DNA from: Rhynchosporium graminicola
Lineage: Eukaryota > Ascomycota > Leotiomycetes > Helotiales > Ploettnerulaceae
Length of the DNA: 64,000 bases
Direction: 5' to 3'
Assembly: GCA_900074885.1 (NCBI GenBank)
Contig: FJUW01000088.1
Coordinates: 61,029-125,028 of the forward strand
Position 1 is the stretch's first letter; the number at the start of each line of letters is the position of its first letter. The translations under genes were made by a program, and so were the position numbers. Of the stretch, positions 13,476 to 24,565 are shown piece by piece. The notes beneath the pieces were generated by a model. That model was not told where the DNA came from, did not search any database, and worked only from the letters and a program-made list of their open reading frames with translations.

Positions 13476-15345
13476 TCAAACTCCTGGACGACCCCCATAC
13501 GTGCTGCTTTTCATGGCTCCGCCGTCCATCTTTCCGTAAACAAAACATTTACCAATCAGTTCCCAAGCTAAGGGGACACTAGAATGTGTGCGAGGTACAA
13601 CGGGTACACTGCACCCATGTAGAATCGCGATGACGTCTCCCATCTCAGCTTTGGGGGGTGCAAGTCCATACGAAGCTTCGAGGAGTCCTTCGCAATACTT
13701 CTCCACCGGAGTCATACTGAAAAACATTCCGATCCCAGATTATACGGCGTACTCGCTTAAAAAAAGCAAGTACAACAGACGGACAAGCTGTGAGCGTCAA
13801 CCGGGAATTGAGACATCATCTCCGCCGGTAACTCGATGCAGTAGAGACACGCCCGGCGATGCTATGCAGGTGAAGGGACTCCGTCGGGTCCCCTATCGCC
13901 TACCATTGTTCTCCACAGGTGTCCAGAAAGCGATCTATCGTCATCCTGCCATCCTGCCATCCTGCCATCTGGATCCAATCGGAAAGATTAATTCCTTCGT
14001 GAGATCTAGGGCAATTACGCCTATGAGGCCTAATTAGAATCCGCTACAGTCATCAATCCATCATATTGCGAGCTTGATGAGGGATCGGATCTGGAACGAC
14101 CACCTTGATAGCCCTAGTACGTACTATCGGATCGATTGGGATTCTCTAATTCATTGATCGCCTCTTTCTTGCCGAATATGGCCATGCCTTGACTACCTTT
14201 GGAAGCGTTGTAGAATCTCCGGTCTGGTCTACCGATGAAACTGTCGCCGTGTATTCGACCATGACGACTGTTGACGCGCTTCCCAAATGCGAATCTACCT
14301 ACGATAGATACCCAGGATAGATATTTTGGGCACTTGGGATTGTCTTTTTCCAAGTAAATGATCATGGATTCGCGTGCCCAATGTCGACTGATGATATCCA
14401 ATGACTGCGAGCTTTGAACACAGTAGTTGACAAACTCCCTGAATACCTGATCAACGGGCTCACTTGAGTCCTGCCGGAACAAATAGCCTTTGGATAAAGA
14501 TTTGCCATAGGCGAGTCGGATGCTACTGCGGATAGGGAATAGATAGCATTACGAGGGTCTGCAGCCTTGTGTACTGGGACATGACACCAGGTTTCCAGAT
14601 CCACTCGCTGACTGGTATCTTCGGCATCTGGCATTTAGCGTAAGATGTTGGTCGAGGCTTCGACTATGTTGTAGGCAGAAAGGGCTCGAATCAACGAGAT
14701 TTCCAGGGTTATGATTCAACCTTGAAGCAAGTCAGCTGGGTTTCCAGCAGTTACGATTTACTCTGGCGACTTGCGAAAGAGTTCTTCTACCTCCTCAAGT
14801 TCTTGATCCGAACAACGAAACTGCATCGGCAAGATCGGTCCAGCTAATAGCAAAATCCAAACCACAATATAACGTCGCTTCTTTTGCAATCATCAACTCC
14901 TGGAGAACCCAGCGGCGCTCCAACCAAGGGCATCAATAGACGAGCAAATGCCTGCCATTGTTCCCGTTTCGTGGATGCGATTGAGTCGACACGAGCAAGA
15001 TCCAGCAGCTGTAAGAGGAAACCGGGAAGCTCACCACTCTCCTCGGCGTCCTCTCTAAGCCAGATGCAAACCTGAAAAGCATCGTGGAAGATCCTGGGCA
15101 TCATGTTGAGTTGAATTTGTTATTCCACAGTATCGGACTGATTGATACAAAGAGCATCGACCCATAAGATTACCATTGAATTCTCATCCCGCAAGCTGAT
15201 GAGATCACGCTGCAAGGCCTTCTGAACGAATTGTTTCGTAGTATTCATATGGTCGGGCTCATAACCTTTTTGCGATACGTTTAACACGACCAGGTTCTGC
15301 TCGTTACCACTTCTCCAGTAGTGGGAAAGGGCGTGGTACTGTTCT
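13476..15345 (-). pseudogene. decayed HET gene of the HET-6 type
   Basis: Family blocks can be read on the minus strand in order: YHALSHYW at about 15320, then LQRDLISLRDENS and VILWVDALCINQ at 15160-15210. Next come PRIFHDAFQVCIWL, RRWVLQELMIAKEATLYCG at 14850-14915, DPRNAIYSL at about 14550, YCVQSSQSLDIISRHWA at 14350-14430, and a C-terminal GLAPPKAEMGDVIAIL...VYGKMDGGAM block at 13480-13690. The reading frame is interrupted by a TAA stop right after CINQSDTVE (15120-15122). A one-base shift near 14925-14930 separates ...FARLLM from WLERRWVLQEL, and several later frame changes follow. The gene cannot encode a full-length HET protein as it stands. It is unrelated in sequence detail to the HET relic at 2.1-4.1 kb. 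Confidence 0.8.
13942..13969. repeat. short tandem repeat, 8-bp unit ATCCTGCC
   Basis: About three and a half perfect copies of ATCCTGCC inside the HET relic. It is consistent with relaxed constraint there. Confidence 0.8.
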
Positions 15346-15387
15346 GCTCATAGTCATACTCTGAGCTTTCCAACTGTCGCTTGCTGA

Positions 15388-16010
15388 ATGAGCACACGAG
15401 TGGATCAATTTTCTTGCCCGGAGCCAGACGAAAGGATTTCGAGGAGGTGTTCCGGGAGTTGGAGGCCTAGGTCCTTCTGTCGGCTAGGTACGTGGGTCAT
15501 CTACCCACGGTTGGACTTCCTTCATCACAGTAAGTTCCTGGACGGCTACTTACACGTGTTTATCTTGCTGAAAACTGCTAGTCAAATGGACGCAAAGTCA
15601 TGTTCTTCACTGGTGTTAAGAATCAAGTTTCACCCTTCACATTTGGGAGAAAATGTGAGTGATCTTCTCGCGACAGCTGGGGTGGAATTGACACCGCGGT
15701 AGATGAGAACGGCGTTCGTACCTGAGAGCGAATGGCGGGGAGCTGGAAACATTTTTTACGTCCATGATCCTTCTGACGACACCGCGATCTATGAGGCAGA
15801 GCTGGAAATGATTGATGATGATCAAAGCGAGGAAGAAGATGAAACGGGAGACGAAGGGTACGATGACATATCATCTTCTACTATCTATGGCGGGAGGAAA
15901 TACAACTGGCATGGAAATCAAATGACAGATTTGATTCAACCATTTAATCTACATATTGAATTGTACAAGCGCGAAATTCCGGGCATCCCAAGTACCAGAA
16001 TCTCTGCTCA
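15388..16010 (+). pseudogene. possible eroded gene of unknown family
   Basis: A single frame on the plus strand stays open for roughly 200 codons with one TAG stop at 15700-15702. The second half has an acidic stretch (DDDQSEEEDETGDEGYDD) and then GGRKYNWHGNQM, which look protein-like. I recognise no family and see no good start. It overlaps no certain gene but runs up to the 3' end of the EthD gene on the other strand. It could be chance. Confidence 0.22.
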
Positions 16011-16066
16011 TTTTGTACTTCTCATCACTTCTCAATATATCACTCTATCCTACCACTCCAGACTTC

Positions 16067-16734
16067 TCAAGCACTATTCGACCTTTCCTCGCAGCTCCAC
16101 AACACCTCATCCCAGCCAATCATCATTTTCGCCTCGCTGCGTTTCAAGAATTTTTGCTCGTCTGGCACAACCTTAGCAAGGTATTCTGGATCCTGGAAAA
16201 CCTTCACAAACGGATTAGTAAACAACAAACCAAGAATTGGCAGTAACAACACAAGCATTGAAACATCCCCTCATACCCGCAAAGAGCAGGAAGAGGAAGA
16301 AGAAGCTACTCACAGCCATCAAATCCTCCACACTTCGTCCCCAAATCTGCACACCTCCATCATACTCAGCAATCGGCAACCCAGCCGCTCGTAAGCCCTC
16401 GGACACCTTCTCATCAACATGGAATTGTGTGTATTTCAGAACATGCTTCTTGACGATTGCCTATTTCATGCACTCACAATCAGCGCTCTTGTTCTTACTC
16501 GCACTTGGTCGCTCTCTCCCCAGATATCCGGAAGTGAGAGTAAAACAGATGAGAATAGATATGATAGACCGGAGTGGAACCTAAATTGTGGGCGGAAGTT
16601 TTGAAACGTACCATCTCAAACCATACCTTTGGATGCTCATGTGTCCAATAGGTGTGGAACGCCTGGTGCGTAAGAGTTTCCAACTTGTTCATCAGAATGG
16701 TCAAGTGGACAGTTTTGCCTGCTGGTGCGGACAT
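16067..16734 (-). CDS. EthD-domain protein
   Basis: Three exons on the minus strand (16734-16612, 16460-16314, 16201-16067) give 134 residues with phase-0 junctions. The protein starts MSAPAGKTVHLTILMNKLET and has the HTYWTHEHPKVW block seen in EthD-type dimeric ferredoxin-fold proteins. It continues with VLKYTQFHVDEKV, the YDGGVQIWGRSVEDLM block, and ends FQDPEYLAKVVPDEQKFLKR...MMIGWDEVL. The length fits the family (about 110-140). Members include fungal dehydratases and monooxygenase-like enzymes of polyketide or aromatic metabolism, but there is no biosynthetic cluster here, so the substrate is unknown. No signal peptide is seen, so it is likely cytosolic. Confidence 0.85.
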
Positions 16735-17495
16735 TTTTCTTCCTCCCAAATTGGTAAGAACCCGAAAAAAAAAAAAAGAACGAAGCAATGTGTGAAGTAT
16801 TGGTGGTGTGAAGCGCGCAGTGCGTGTCAACTTCTGTTTGTTTTGGTAATGCGATGCGAGAAATTTCGGTTGATTTGCCCGCCTTTATAATCGTTCTCCA
16901 CAGCCTGGGGACTCGCTATAGATCGGTATCATAATGATGAGATAACATCCAATATATCCGAATGCGAAATGCCAGCCCGAAACTATTTTCGGCGATTGGT
17001 CATTCACGACAAAATTGGAGGGCTTGTTTGGTGATCTCGCTTTTCGCATTCATTTAATTTTCGGTACTAATCAGCTCGATCTGTTGATCTTTCCTGGCCG
17101 GTCATAAAGCAAGATGATGCGAAACTAAAACAGATCATGAGACTTCACTTCGCACAAAACTATCAAACTGGTGCTACTTTGATAATCAACGTTAGAAAAG
17201 TGCCTAGATAAAATAGTAGGGGCTGGGAATATGGAATCGTCGAACGTGTTCGCGAGTTCATTCGATTGTAACAATACATCCAGGAAGATCTTTCAGTATT
17301 TGGACATGGGAATAATATTAAGACATTGGAATGCTCAAGAACTTCTTTCAAGAAGATATCAGCTCCGCCGGAATTGGTTACTTTCCAGGACAGCGATAGT
17401 CTGCCAGACCTTCAACTGCTAGTGCAATCTCAGGACTGCCGAATGACTTCCTCGTTTTACGCAGGCAAAATTCCTATCTGGGAATAACCCCAAGT
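16735..17495. other. intergenic region
   Basis: Promoter side of the EthD gene and 3' flank of the SAP-like gene. Includes a 13-base A run near 16770. Nothing else supported. Confidence 0.5.
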
Positions 17496-19064
17496 TCAGT
17501 ACCATCTGGAATTTTTAGCCTCTTCATGTGCAGCGCTGCTATGCTTCTCCCACTCTCTTTGAGGATCTAGGCCTCTATCGCTGGTTGACGATGAGACCTT
17601 GGTTCCGGTGAACTGGCATCCTTCGACGATATCGCAAAAGAACGAGCCCGAGATCTTTCTTCCTTTATCGCTGAAAGTAATAGACTGCACGGCTCTATCT
17701 GAGTAAAGTTGGATCTCGCCCTCTCCAGTCTCCTTTCCTCTCCATCGAAAGCGCCATATTGGTCTGCGTGCCGTAGGCCGGTCCTTGGCACCCAGGTGGA
17801 AAACACTTTCGGAGTAAACACTTGGTCCTTCAGTGCTCGTGAAGTCTGGATACCTCTCGATACTGGCGTCCCTGTCATCATCTAGATCATCCCTCTTTCT
17901 CTTCTTGAGACACTCCCCATCCTTCTCTATTTTGGCAACCGGGACAGGCTTCTCGAACCTCATGATGCCGTCGATGATTCTGAAATCAAAAGCTCCAAAC
18001 AATTGACGCTTTCCATTTTTCGTCTCGAGATGCAAGTCTAGCGTCAATGAATCATCACCGTAGTCACCAGGCCATTGGTCTTCAATCTCGGGACAGTTGA
18101 TAGCATATTGACCGGTGATGTCCCAGGAACTGTCTGTAGCTTTGGTCGAAATTTTTTGATCCTCCTCTTTAGAAGCACGTTCCGGGAAGGCAGATTTTCT
18201 TGCAGTCTGCAGCCTCTGCTCGCCCACCGGCCTTGGCATGGGACCTATTCGTAGTGGTGATCTGGCTCTATGTACCACTTCAGAGCTTGATTTGGTATTT
18301 TGATCCCCGGACTTTACACGTGAGATAGATGTCTTGTCCTTGGCTACTGACTTTGCTTGCTTTGTTGGCTTCGGTTTCGTCTTCTCAGCAGCATATGTTT
18401 GTTTCGATCTCCCGGCTTCTCGCTCAACTTCCTTCATTTGACTCCAAACAACATCCCTTGTACGGCCGATAATCAACCAACGATCTGGGACCGGCTTCTT
18501 GTTACACGTCCATGGTGCATCAACAGACACAGCTTCTAGCTTCATAGCTTCAGCGATATTGGCTACTTCGAGACGCTTTTCGGATTCAAGTTTCAGCACA
18601 ACAATATCCATATTTGCAGGCCTTCCAGAGCCACCTTTCGGAAATGTCTCAGTCAGGTACCTTTTAGGGTTCATTTTAGCTTTCTGCTCAGCTGATTTGA
18701 GCGAAGTCCATGAGTTGTCCCTGGAGGCCTTGTTCTTCTTTTTGAACGCTTTGTTTAGCTCGTTCTCCATGGCCTTGATTTCCGGAAGGATCTTCTGCTT
18801 TGCTTCCCGCAATCGAAGTTGCAGGTCAGCCATTGCTCCTGTCTGATTTAGGCCACGAAAAGCGCATTGTGCTTTCCAGTAAGCGACTGGCTTTTTCTCC
18901 TTCGGTTCAGTACCCGCTTTGGGGTTTTTGGGTGGAATTAGCTTCTCTGCGTGAGCATCGTAAAGGTATCCATCTTTATAAAGACCTTCCCCGGAGCATG
19001 TGAACTTGATGGACTTGTAAGTTCCCTCGATTGCAGGAATTACGATTGGATGAAGATCTCCCAT
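17496..19064 (-). CDS. SAP-like motif protein of unknown function
   Basis: Single uninterrupted minus-strand frame of 522 residues starting MGDLHPIVIPAIEG. Residues about 60-95 (YWKAQCAFRGLNQTGAMADL followed by QLRLREAKQK) resemble a SAP helix-extended-helix DNA-binding motif. A Lys-rich, disordered middle (about 215-310) follows. The last 200 residues look ordered: WDITGQYAINCPEIEDQWPG, LTLDLHLETKNGKRQLFGAFDFRIIDGIMRF, and WRFRWRGKETGEGEIQLYSD. This C-terminal part resembles a beta-rich module of fungal hypothetical proteins. A nuclear, nucleic-acid-related role is a guess from the SAP-like motif. The absence of introns in 1.57 kb is notable among its intron-bearing neighbours. Confidence 0.75.
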   Translation of the reverse strand: MGDLHPIVIPAIEGTYKSIKFTCSGEGLYKDGYLYDAHAEKLIPPKNPKAGTEPKEKKPVAYWKAQCAFRGLNQTGAMADLQLRLREAKQKILPEIKAMENELNKAFKKKNKASRDNSWTSLKSAEQKAKMNPKRYLTETFPKGGSGRPANMDIVVLKLESEKRLEVANIAEAMKLEAVSVDAPWTCNKKPVPDRWLIIGRTRDVVWSQMKEVEREAGRSKQTYAAEKTKPKPTKQAKSVAKDKTSISRVKSGDQNTKSSSEVVHRARSPLRIGPMPRPVGEQRLQTARKSAFPERASKEEDQKISTKATDSSWDITGQYAINCPEIEDQWPGDYGDDSLTLDLHLETKNGKRQLFGAFDFRIIDGIMRFEKPVPVAKIEKDGECLKKRKRDDLDDDRDASIERYPDFTSTEGPSVYSESVFHLGAKDRPTARRPIWRFRWRGKETGEGEIQLYSDRAVQSITFSDKGRKISGSFFCDIVEGCQFTGTKVSSSTSDRGLDPQREWEKHSSAAHEEAKNSRWY

Positions 19065-19743
19065 GATGATGGTACACAGTTCTAAGATGGTGGTTGTATC
19101 GCTGAAGTCGGGTCTATTCTCAGTTCAGTAATGTTGCGTGAGTTCCCACGACGTGAACAAACCCTGGTCATTGGATGTGGCTGACTGTTTCGAACCCCTT
19201 GTAATTGGATCGATAAAGCGAAAGAGTTTTAGTTGATTGACACGATTTAGAGTGGCTATCGATATCAGAGAAAGGTGGCCGATTCTGATGGAGCTGGTTT
19301 ACCTCATCAAGATAGCAGTAACAAATTTATGTCGTAATTTTAAAATAGTTTTCAAGTCAAAGTCTAACCAGATTTCGTGACATTACCATGACAATCAACT
19401 GAAGTTCTGTGTTAGTTCGTGACCTCAATTCTTCCGTACCATGAGGTGGGTTTTTTAAAGTTAGCTGCGTAATTTTGCCATCGGTAGAACGATAGGTATT
19501 AAATTGGTCGGTCCAGCTTGAGAACCAAAGAATTGAGTCTCAAATCACGAGATCTTCGCCAGATCACGGGACCTGGGTCTTGCTGCCAAGCACTTAGCGT
19601 TGAGCAGGGGTGGGTAAAAAGTTGCTCCCAAGCTCCAAGGGGACGAAAGCATCAGATTGCTCTACACATCGCCATATCATCATTCATCACTTGACTACTT
19701 GTACCTACCCACTCTCCTAATACCTCTCATATAATACATCACA
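19065..19743. promoter_or_regulatory. shared divergent promoter region
   Basis: The 679 bp separates the starts of the SAP-like gene (-) and TOM22 (+), so it must hold both promoters. No specific factor site can be asserted. Confidence 0.5.
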
Positions 19744-20299
19744 ATGGTCGAGTTAGTAGAAGTCGAGGACGAGTCTTTCGAGACGAAGCAAACTGGACCA
19801 TCTGACGAGGACGATTACTACACCGACACCGGCATGTCCTACAGCCTCCAAGTATCGCATATCATCTACTAACGTCCAATACAGACTCTGAGATATCATC
19901 TGATGACGAAGAGAACGTCGCCGACGAAGAAACATTTGCAGATCGCCTGCTTGCCCTACGAGATATAGTCCCTCCAACCACACGATCTTACATTGCCGCC
20001 AAGGTAGAGACAGCCACCTCGTGGGTAAAGTCAGGTCTTTCATTCAGTGGCAAGGGCTTGTGGGTGATCAGCACGAGTGCGCTTCTATTGGGTGTACCCT
20101 TCGCGTTGGCGTACGCAGAAGAACAGCAGTTTATTGAGATGGAGAAGGAGATGAAAATGCGCGAGGCCGGTGAAGGGGTATGTTATTAGTTCTCGACTCG
20201 AGGACGACATGGCTAACCATACAAAAGCTCCTGTCCGGTAATGCTGCTGCGAATCTGAACGCCCAACTCGGTGCACCACAATCGCAACAGGCTTTGTAA
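19744..20299 (+). CDS. tom22: mitochondrial import receptor subunit Tom22
   Basis: Three exons (19744-19831, 19885-20177, 20228-20299) give 150 residues. Tom22 is the central receptor and organiser of the outer-membrane TOM complex; it binds presequences with an acidic cytosolic domain. The protein has that acidic N-terminus (EVEDESFE, then EISSDDEENVADEETFADRL). A conserved juxtamembrane part (RDIVPPTTRSYIAAKVETA) follows. A single membrane span lies at about residues 87-107 (GLWVISTSALLLGVPFALAY), with a Gln/Ala-rich tail in the intermembrane space. The first intron (53 nt) begins GCATGT rather than GT, with a CTAAC branch site and ACAG end. Only this junction yields ...DDYYTDT-DSEISSDDEEN in phase. 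The second intron is an ordinary 50-nt GT-AG intron. Confidence 0.93.
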
Positions 20300-21117
20300 T
20301 AATGGTAGATTTCACATCAAGGGGTGTTCGAGTAAAATCAGGTACGCATCAACCATCCTTCCTTTGCCTTTTACTTTTGCTATGATGATATAATTTGAGA
20401 GATTCCATCTCGGACGGCTTCGGCCTATGTCGACTTCTCAACTGTTACACATTCCCTGAGCACAAATGCCCCCTAATGTTTCACCAACATGACTTACTCC
20501 GTACAGAAGCTAATATCAAGCGCCAGGTATGGAGTAGAGGGATGGATTGATGAAATGATTGTATTGTATATCAATGTGTAAATCAATGAAGGACGGACAG
20601 ACCCTGCCGGAGTGCCTATCAGGAGGGCATGGAATTCGGGGCTTCAAGCCTATGCTGTATTATAGATCTCTCCTCAGAACAATGTTCTGCGAATTCATTC
20701 CGCAATAAGACCCCAGACATGTGTCATCTTCTGCTACAAAGCGATCTCCGTCCCCTCCTGCGACGACGCCAGGCATTAGACGGAGCTGATCCATGTTGTT
20801 TCTGGTAGAGCAAGTCAGGACCTTCAAATGAAAATCATCACAATCCGAAGCAATTCAATAGTACCATGGCACTAGTTTCTCAAGTCAAGGATAATTAAGT
20901 TGACCAAGACAAGTGATTATAAACATTCACTAGGACACTACACGCATCTGTCACACTCCAATAACCCTGTTTCAGCTCTCCCGCGTGCCAAGACAGCTCA
21001 TGCAAGGCTACGACTTCTCTTTTCGAGCCTCATACACAGACTTTCCTCCTTAATCCGCAACCTACAATCCTCTCAACAGATCATGGAAATAAGAGCTTTG
21101 TGACCAGACCGTCCAAG
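20300..21117. other. intergenic region between Tom22 and the bestrophin gene
   Basis: 3' flank of tom22 and 5' flank of the next gene. Short frames only. Confidence 0.5.
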
Positions 21118-23772
21118 ATGCCTCTTTCATTCTCGCGCCGGGTATCACTACTACCCAGGAGTTTTGCAGCGGATTCTTCGAGGAGAAGACAGGTGACTTA
21201 GTATGCCTCCCAACCAACTTTGTCGGTGATGTCATGAATCAAATAATGGGTTTCAAAGACGAATCGTTGAGATGGTGGCAGTCGCATATTGCATGTCGAA
21301 GAACGCTTCCTAGCTATTTTATCTGAATGAAATGCTGACAGTCTTCATTGGGTAGTACAAATGCGAATAGCGCGCGTAAGAAGGATAGACGGTGAGTGCC
21401 CAGCTTTCCCCTTCCACTCAGACCACTGCTCCTAAACGCAAGTTCAAAGCATCGGAATCAACTTGTCACATACCTTTCTCATGCCCAAGGATCAGTACTT
21501 ACGATATTAAAACCTAGATGGCCTCTTGTTCTTCGCTTTTGGAAAGGTTCTATCCATGGCGGTAGGTTAATCCCACCCGAGACGACCCTTGGTTCGAAGG
21601 ACCGCTGACATGAGTCTTAGCAATCCTCTTTCCAGTGTTTGTTCACAGTATACTTGCCGCTTTCGTCGTATACGTGAATCAGCATATCACGAGTGATTTC
21701 AACCTGCCAAGCAGTATCGTAAGTTCTGTGTTTTCCGAAGTCAAGAAATATCACAGGACTTTTGCTTTCACCAGGTCAATAAAACAATAAAGCACTTGAG
21801 GACTTTACGTGAATGATCGCCAACATCGCTCTAAACCCAAAATCGCGCCTCTCTATTTCTTTCGCATCTACGATGTATGGCTGATTCAGCTCTCAGGTCC
21901 CTTCTCTTTCGATAGTTGTCGGTCTCATGCTTGTCTTCCGTAATCAGACAGCCTACTCACGATTTTGGGGCGGTCGATCTCATCTTGCTACAGTAACTAC
22001 CTCAATCAGATGTCTCAGTCGACAAAGTAAGTTGCATTCCACAAACTTTATATCCTATAGATGTGGGATTTGGTCCGGCAAAAAGAAAGACATATGTATA
22101 TGCGAAGAGGTCAAAACTGGGCAAGTTAAGTCTGTGTCCTCCAACAATCGACAGAACGCAAATTCATGGAATCTCTTCGTGACTTTGCTTAATTAGTGTC
22201 CGAATACCTCAGACAGTTGCACAAGCTTTCTTACCGCAGACGAATTGCACCACCCTCAGCTGAAAACTGACAAGGCTATTGACCATTTACCAATACAGAT
22301 ACACAACTAACGTTAAAAGTCCTTGTCCTAGTCCCGCCCCCCTCAACATTCGGACTCTCACTTCGGTCTGTGGCATCAACCGATTCATTTCTACCCAAAG
22401 GTTACAGTGGCAGACCATCCCTTCCCACCTTTCCAGACAAATTGTCTCAATCTTTGTTACAATCAAAATCCACACTCGGAGTCGAGACTTCAGAAGCAGC
22501 TCCCGACACCGTACCTGCACTAGGCAAAGCCGACGAATTCAAGACTATAGAAACAGTCAAGATTCTCATCGCTATGCTCTACACGATTAAGAACCACCTG
22601 AGGGCCGAATGGGGCGTGGCGCTGAGTCCTGGAACGATGTTAGGACCAGATGGACAGGAGAGCACGAGTGATGAGTACAAAGACCTTTTGCCGCCTGGTT
22701 TCAAGGGTTACGAACATCGTGGATTGGGATTGACGCTTGAATTGGCTACGTTTGTGGAGAAATTCGTGGCGATGGGGGTACAGAAGTGAGTTTACTTGTT
22801 TCCTGGCCGTATTATGGGAATATAGGAGAGCATGAGTTCTCTCAGACGCTAACGTATACAGACAATGGTTCCACAATGCAGCTTCGGCATCGATGCTCTC
22901 TTCGCTTAATGCGCTGACTTCAGCATACGGGGACATGGAAGTCATTCGTCTTGTGCCAATTCCAGTTGCTCATCTGTATGTTTCCCTCCCCTTTATTTGT
23001 TAGTATGCAACAAGTCAAACAAATTTTTACTGACCCTCTCTCAGTATCCACCACAAACAAACCCTTGCTCTCTTCTGCGGCATTCTACCTTTCGCCATGG
23101 CATCCGAAATGGATTGGTGGGCCGTCCCACTCGTAGCATTTGTAGCATTTACACTGTTCGTACATTTCGTCTTACCATCTTCCCCCAAGAGCCACCATTC
23201 CTTCTTCCTCTACCAGCCTACTAATCTCCCTCCCCAGATACGGAATCGAAGGCATAGCCCAAACCTATGAAGACCCCTTCGGCGTCGAGAAGATCGACAT
23301 CAACATGGACGACATAGTCGAGGACGCCCGCAAAGAAGTAGAAGTCATGCTCACCGCCTGGCAAACACAAGGACCAACCACTACTAGCTCCTTCACTTCC
23401 CAAACGCCCAATAGTTACAACGGCTCTATTTTCCGACCTCGCATAGCTGGGGTACTAGACACACCTCGTTCGGTAGAAGAGCCTTATGATGATGGTATGG
23501 GTGGAGCGAGAGACAGCTTCTATGCCAGTGGTGATTATGAGCAGGGGAGGAAAAGCCAGGTGCGGTTTGTGGTTCATCCTTCTACGTCGACGGTGACGGG
23601 AGGTAGTTCGACGAGGAGGGAGGATAGTGGGTTTAGTGGGTATACAGAAGATGATGGCCATATGGAGATCAAAACTAGATCACCGGGTGCGTCGAGACTG
23701 AGTCACTCGACCGCTGTCAGTCCAGAGAGTGAGACGCCTAAGCCGGAGGGTGACGGGTATTTCAGGAGATGA
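21118..23772 (+). CDS. bestrophin-family (UPF0187) membrane protein, 5' end unresolved
   Basis: Fungal bestrophins are predicted anion channels. Exons in phase are about 21356-21391, 21443-21561, 21621-21718, 21897-22026, 22320-22785, 22862-22975, 23045-23155 and 23238-23772. They encode LVTYLSHAQGSVLTILKPRW, a first membrane segment (ILFPVFVHSILAAFVVYVN) and the family hallmark VPSLSIVVGLMLVFRNQTAY followed by SRFWGGR. Then come TVKILIAMLYTIKNHLRAEW, a DLLPPGFKGYEHRGLGLTLE block, and IPVAHLIHHKQTLALF with ALFCGILPFAM. The core ends with YGIEGIAQTYEDPFG. A disordered Ser/Thr tail of about 130 residues ends the protein. Two introns are long for this genome (178 and about 293 nt). The ATG at 21118 is a candidate start, but I could not join it in phase to the second exon, so the first exon is uncertain. 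Everything from 21443 to the stop is consistent. Confidence 0.8.
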
Positions 23773-24565
23773 GGAGAGGAGGGAGGGGAGATGTGTTACT
23801 TGTTGGAGTTCGTTGCTGGTTTTGTTTGAGTCAAGTTTTTTTGGGGGGGGGGGAATGCATCGACAGCATCGTGGAAGGGTAAAGATGGTATAGCATAACA
23901 TAGACTAGCATAGCGTGGGTTAGATTGAAATATAGAGCATTAGGTCAGACATACATACATACATACATACCTACTTACACGCGGCCATCAATACCCCACC
24001 GATTGTTTACATATATCAGATATCACATGCCCATCAAATCAAGTAAGCGAGTATGTAAATAACGCAGACCTCAACACACCTCAAAAGCCCAATTCCACGA
24101 CGAATCCCTCCTATGGAATTCACGAAATTTTATCTATACACAAAGAGAGCATGTAAAAAAAAAACACAAAGCTGAGCCAGGTTAGGGTGAGTCAGAAAAA
24201 TATATGTGTCGCTCGGGAGACTTTGCACAGATGAATTTTTGGTATTCGATCTTCCCGGACATCTACATACACCCGTCATCGTCTATGATACAGTATTGTT
24301 TTGAGAGGGTAAGAAGACAAAGCTCGAAGAGAGGAGAAGAAGGTGGTAGAGTGATGTACAGAAGCCAGCCGCCTGGCTGTCGCTTAAATCGAAGATCATG
24401 CAGGAAATATCCTTTTCCCCCTTTACCCAGCCATTCAGGAATCGCCCATAACTCTTTACAATGAAGTCTTTTTACTTCAGCTCTAACTTCCAGCTCTAAC
24501 TTCCATTCCATGATGGCTATACCGACCAGGTAGTCATACAAGAATTTTCTTTGTGTGTGCAGAGT
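23773..24565. other. convergent 3' flanks with simple repeats
   Basis: Region between the stop codons of the bestrophin gene and EF-Tu. Contains a T7-G11 run at 23836-23853 and an ACAT microsatellite at 23949-23970. No gene. Confidence 0.6.

Noticed and set aside
21396..21561. Appar­ent frameshift in the 5' part of the bestrophin gene
   Set aside because: A 51-nt intron at 21392-21442 (GTGAGT donor, CTAAAC branch, GCAAG acceptor) joins the exons in phase, so no frameshift is needed.
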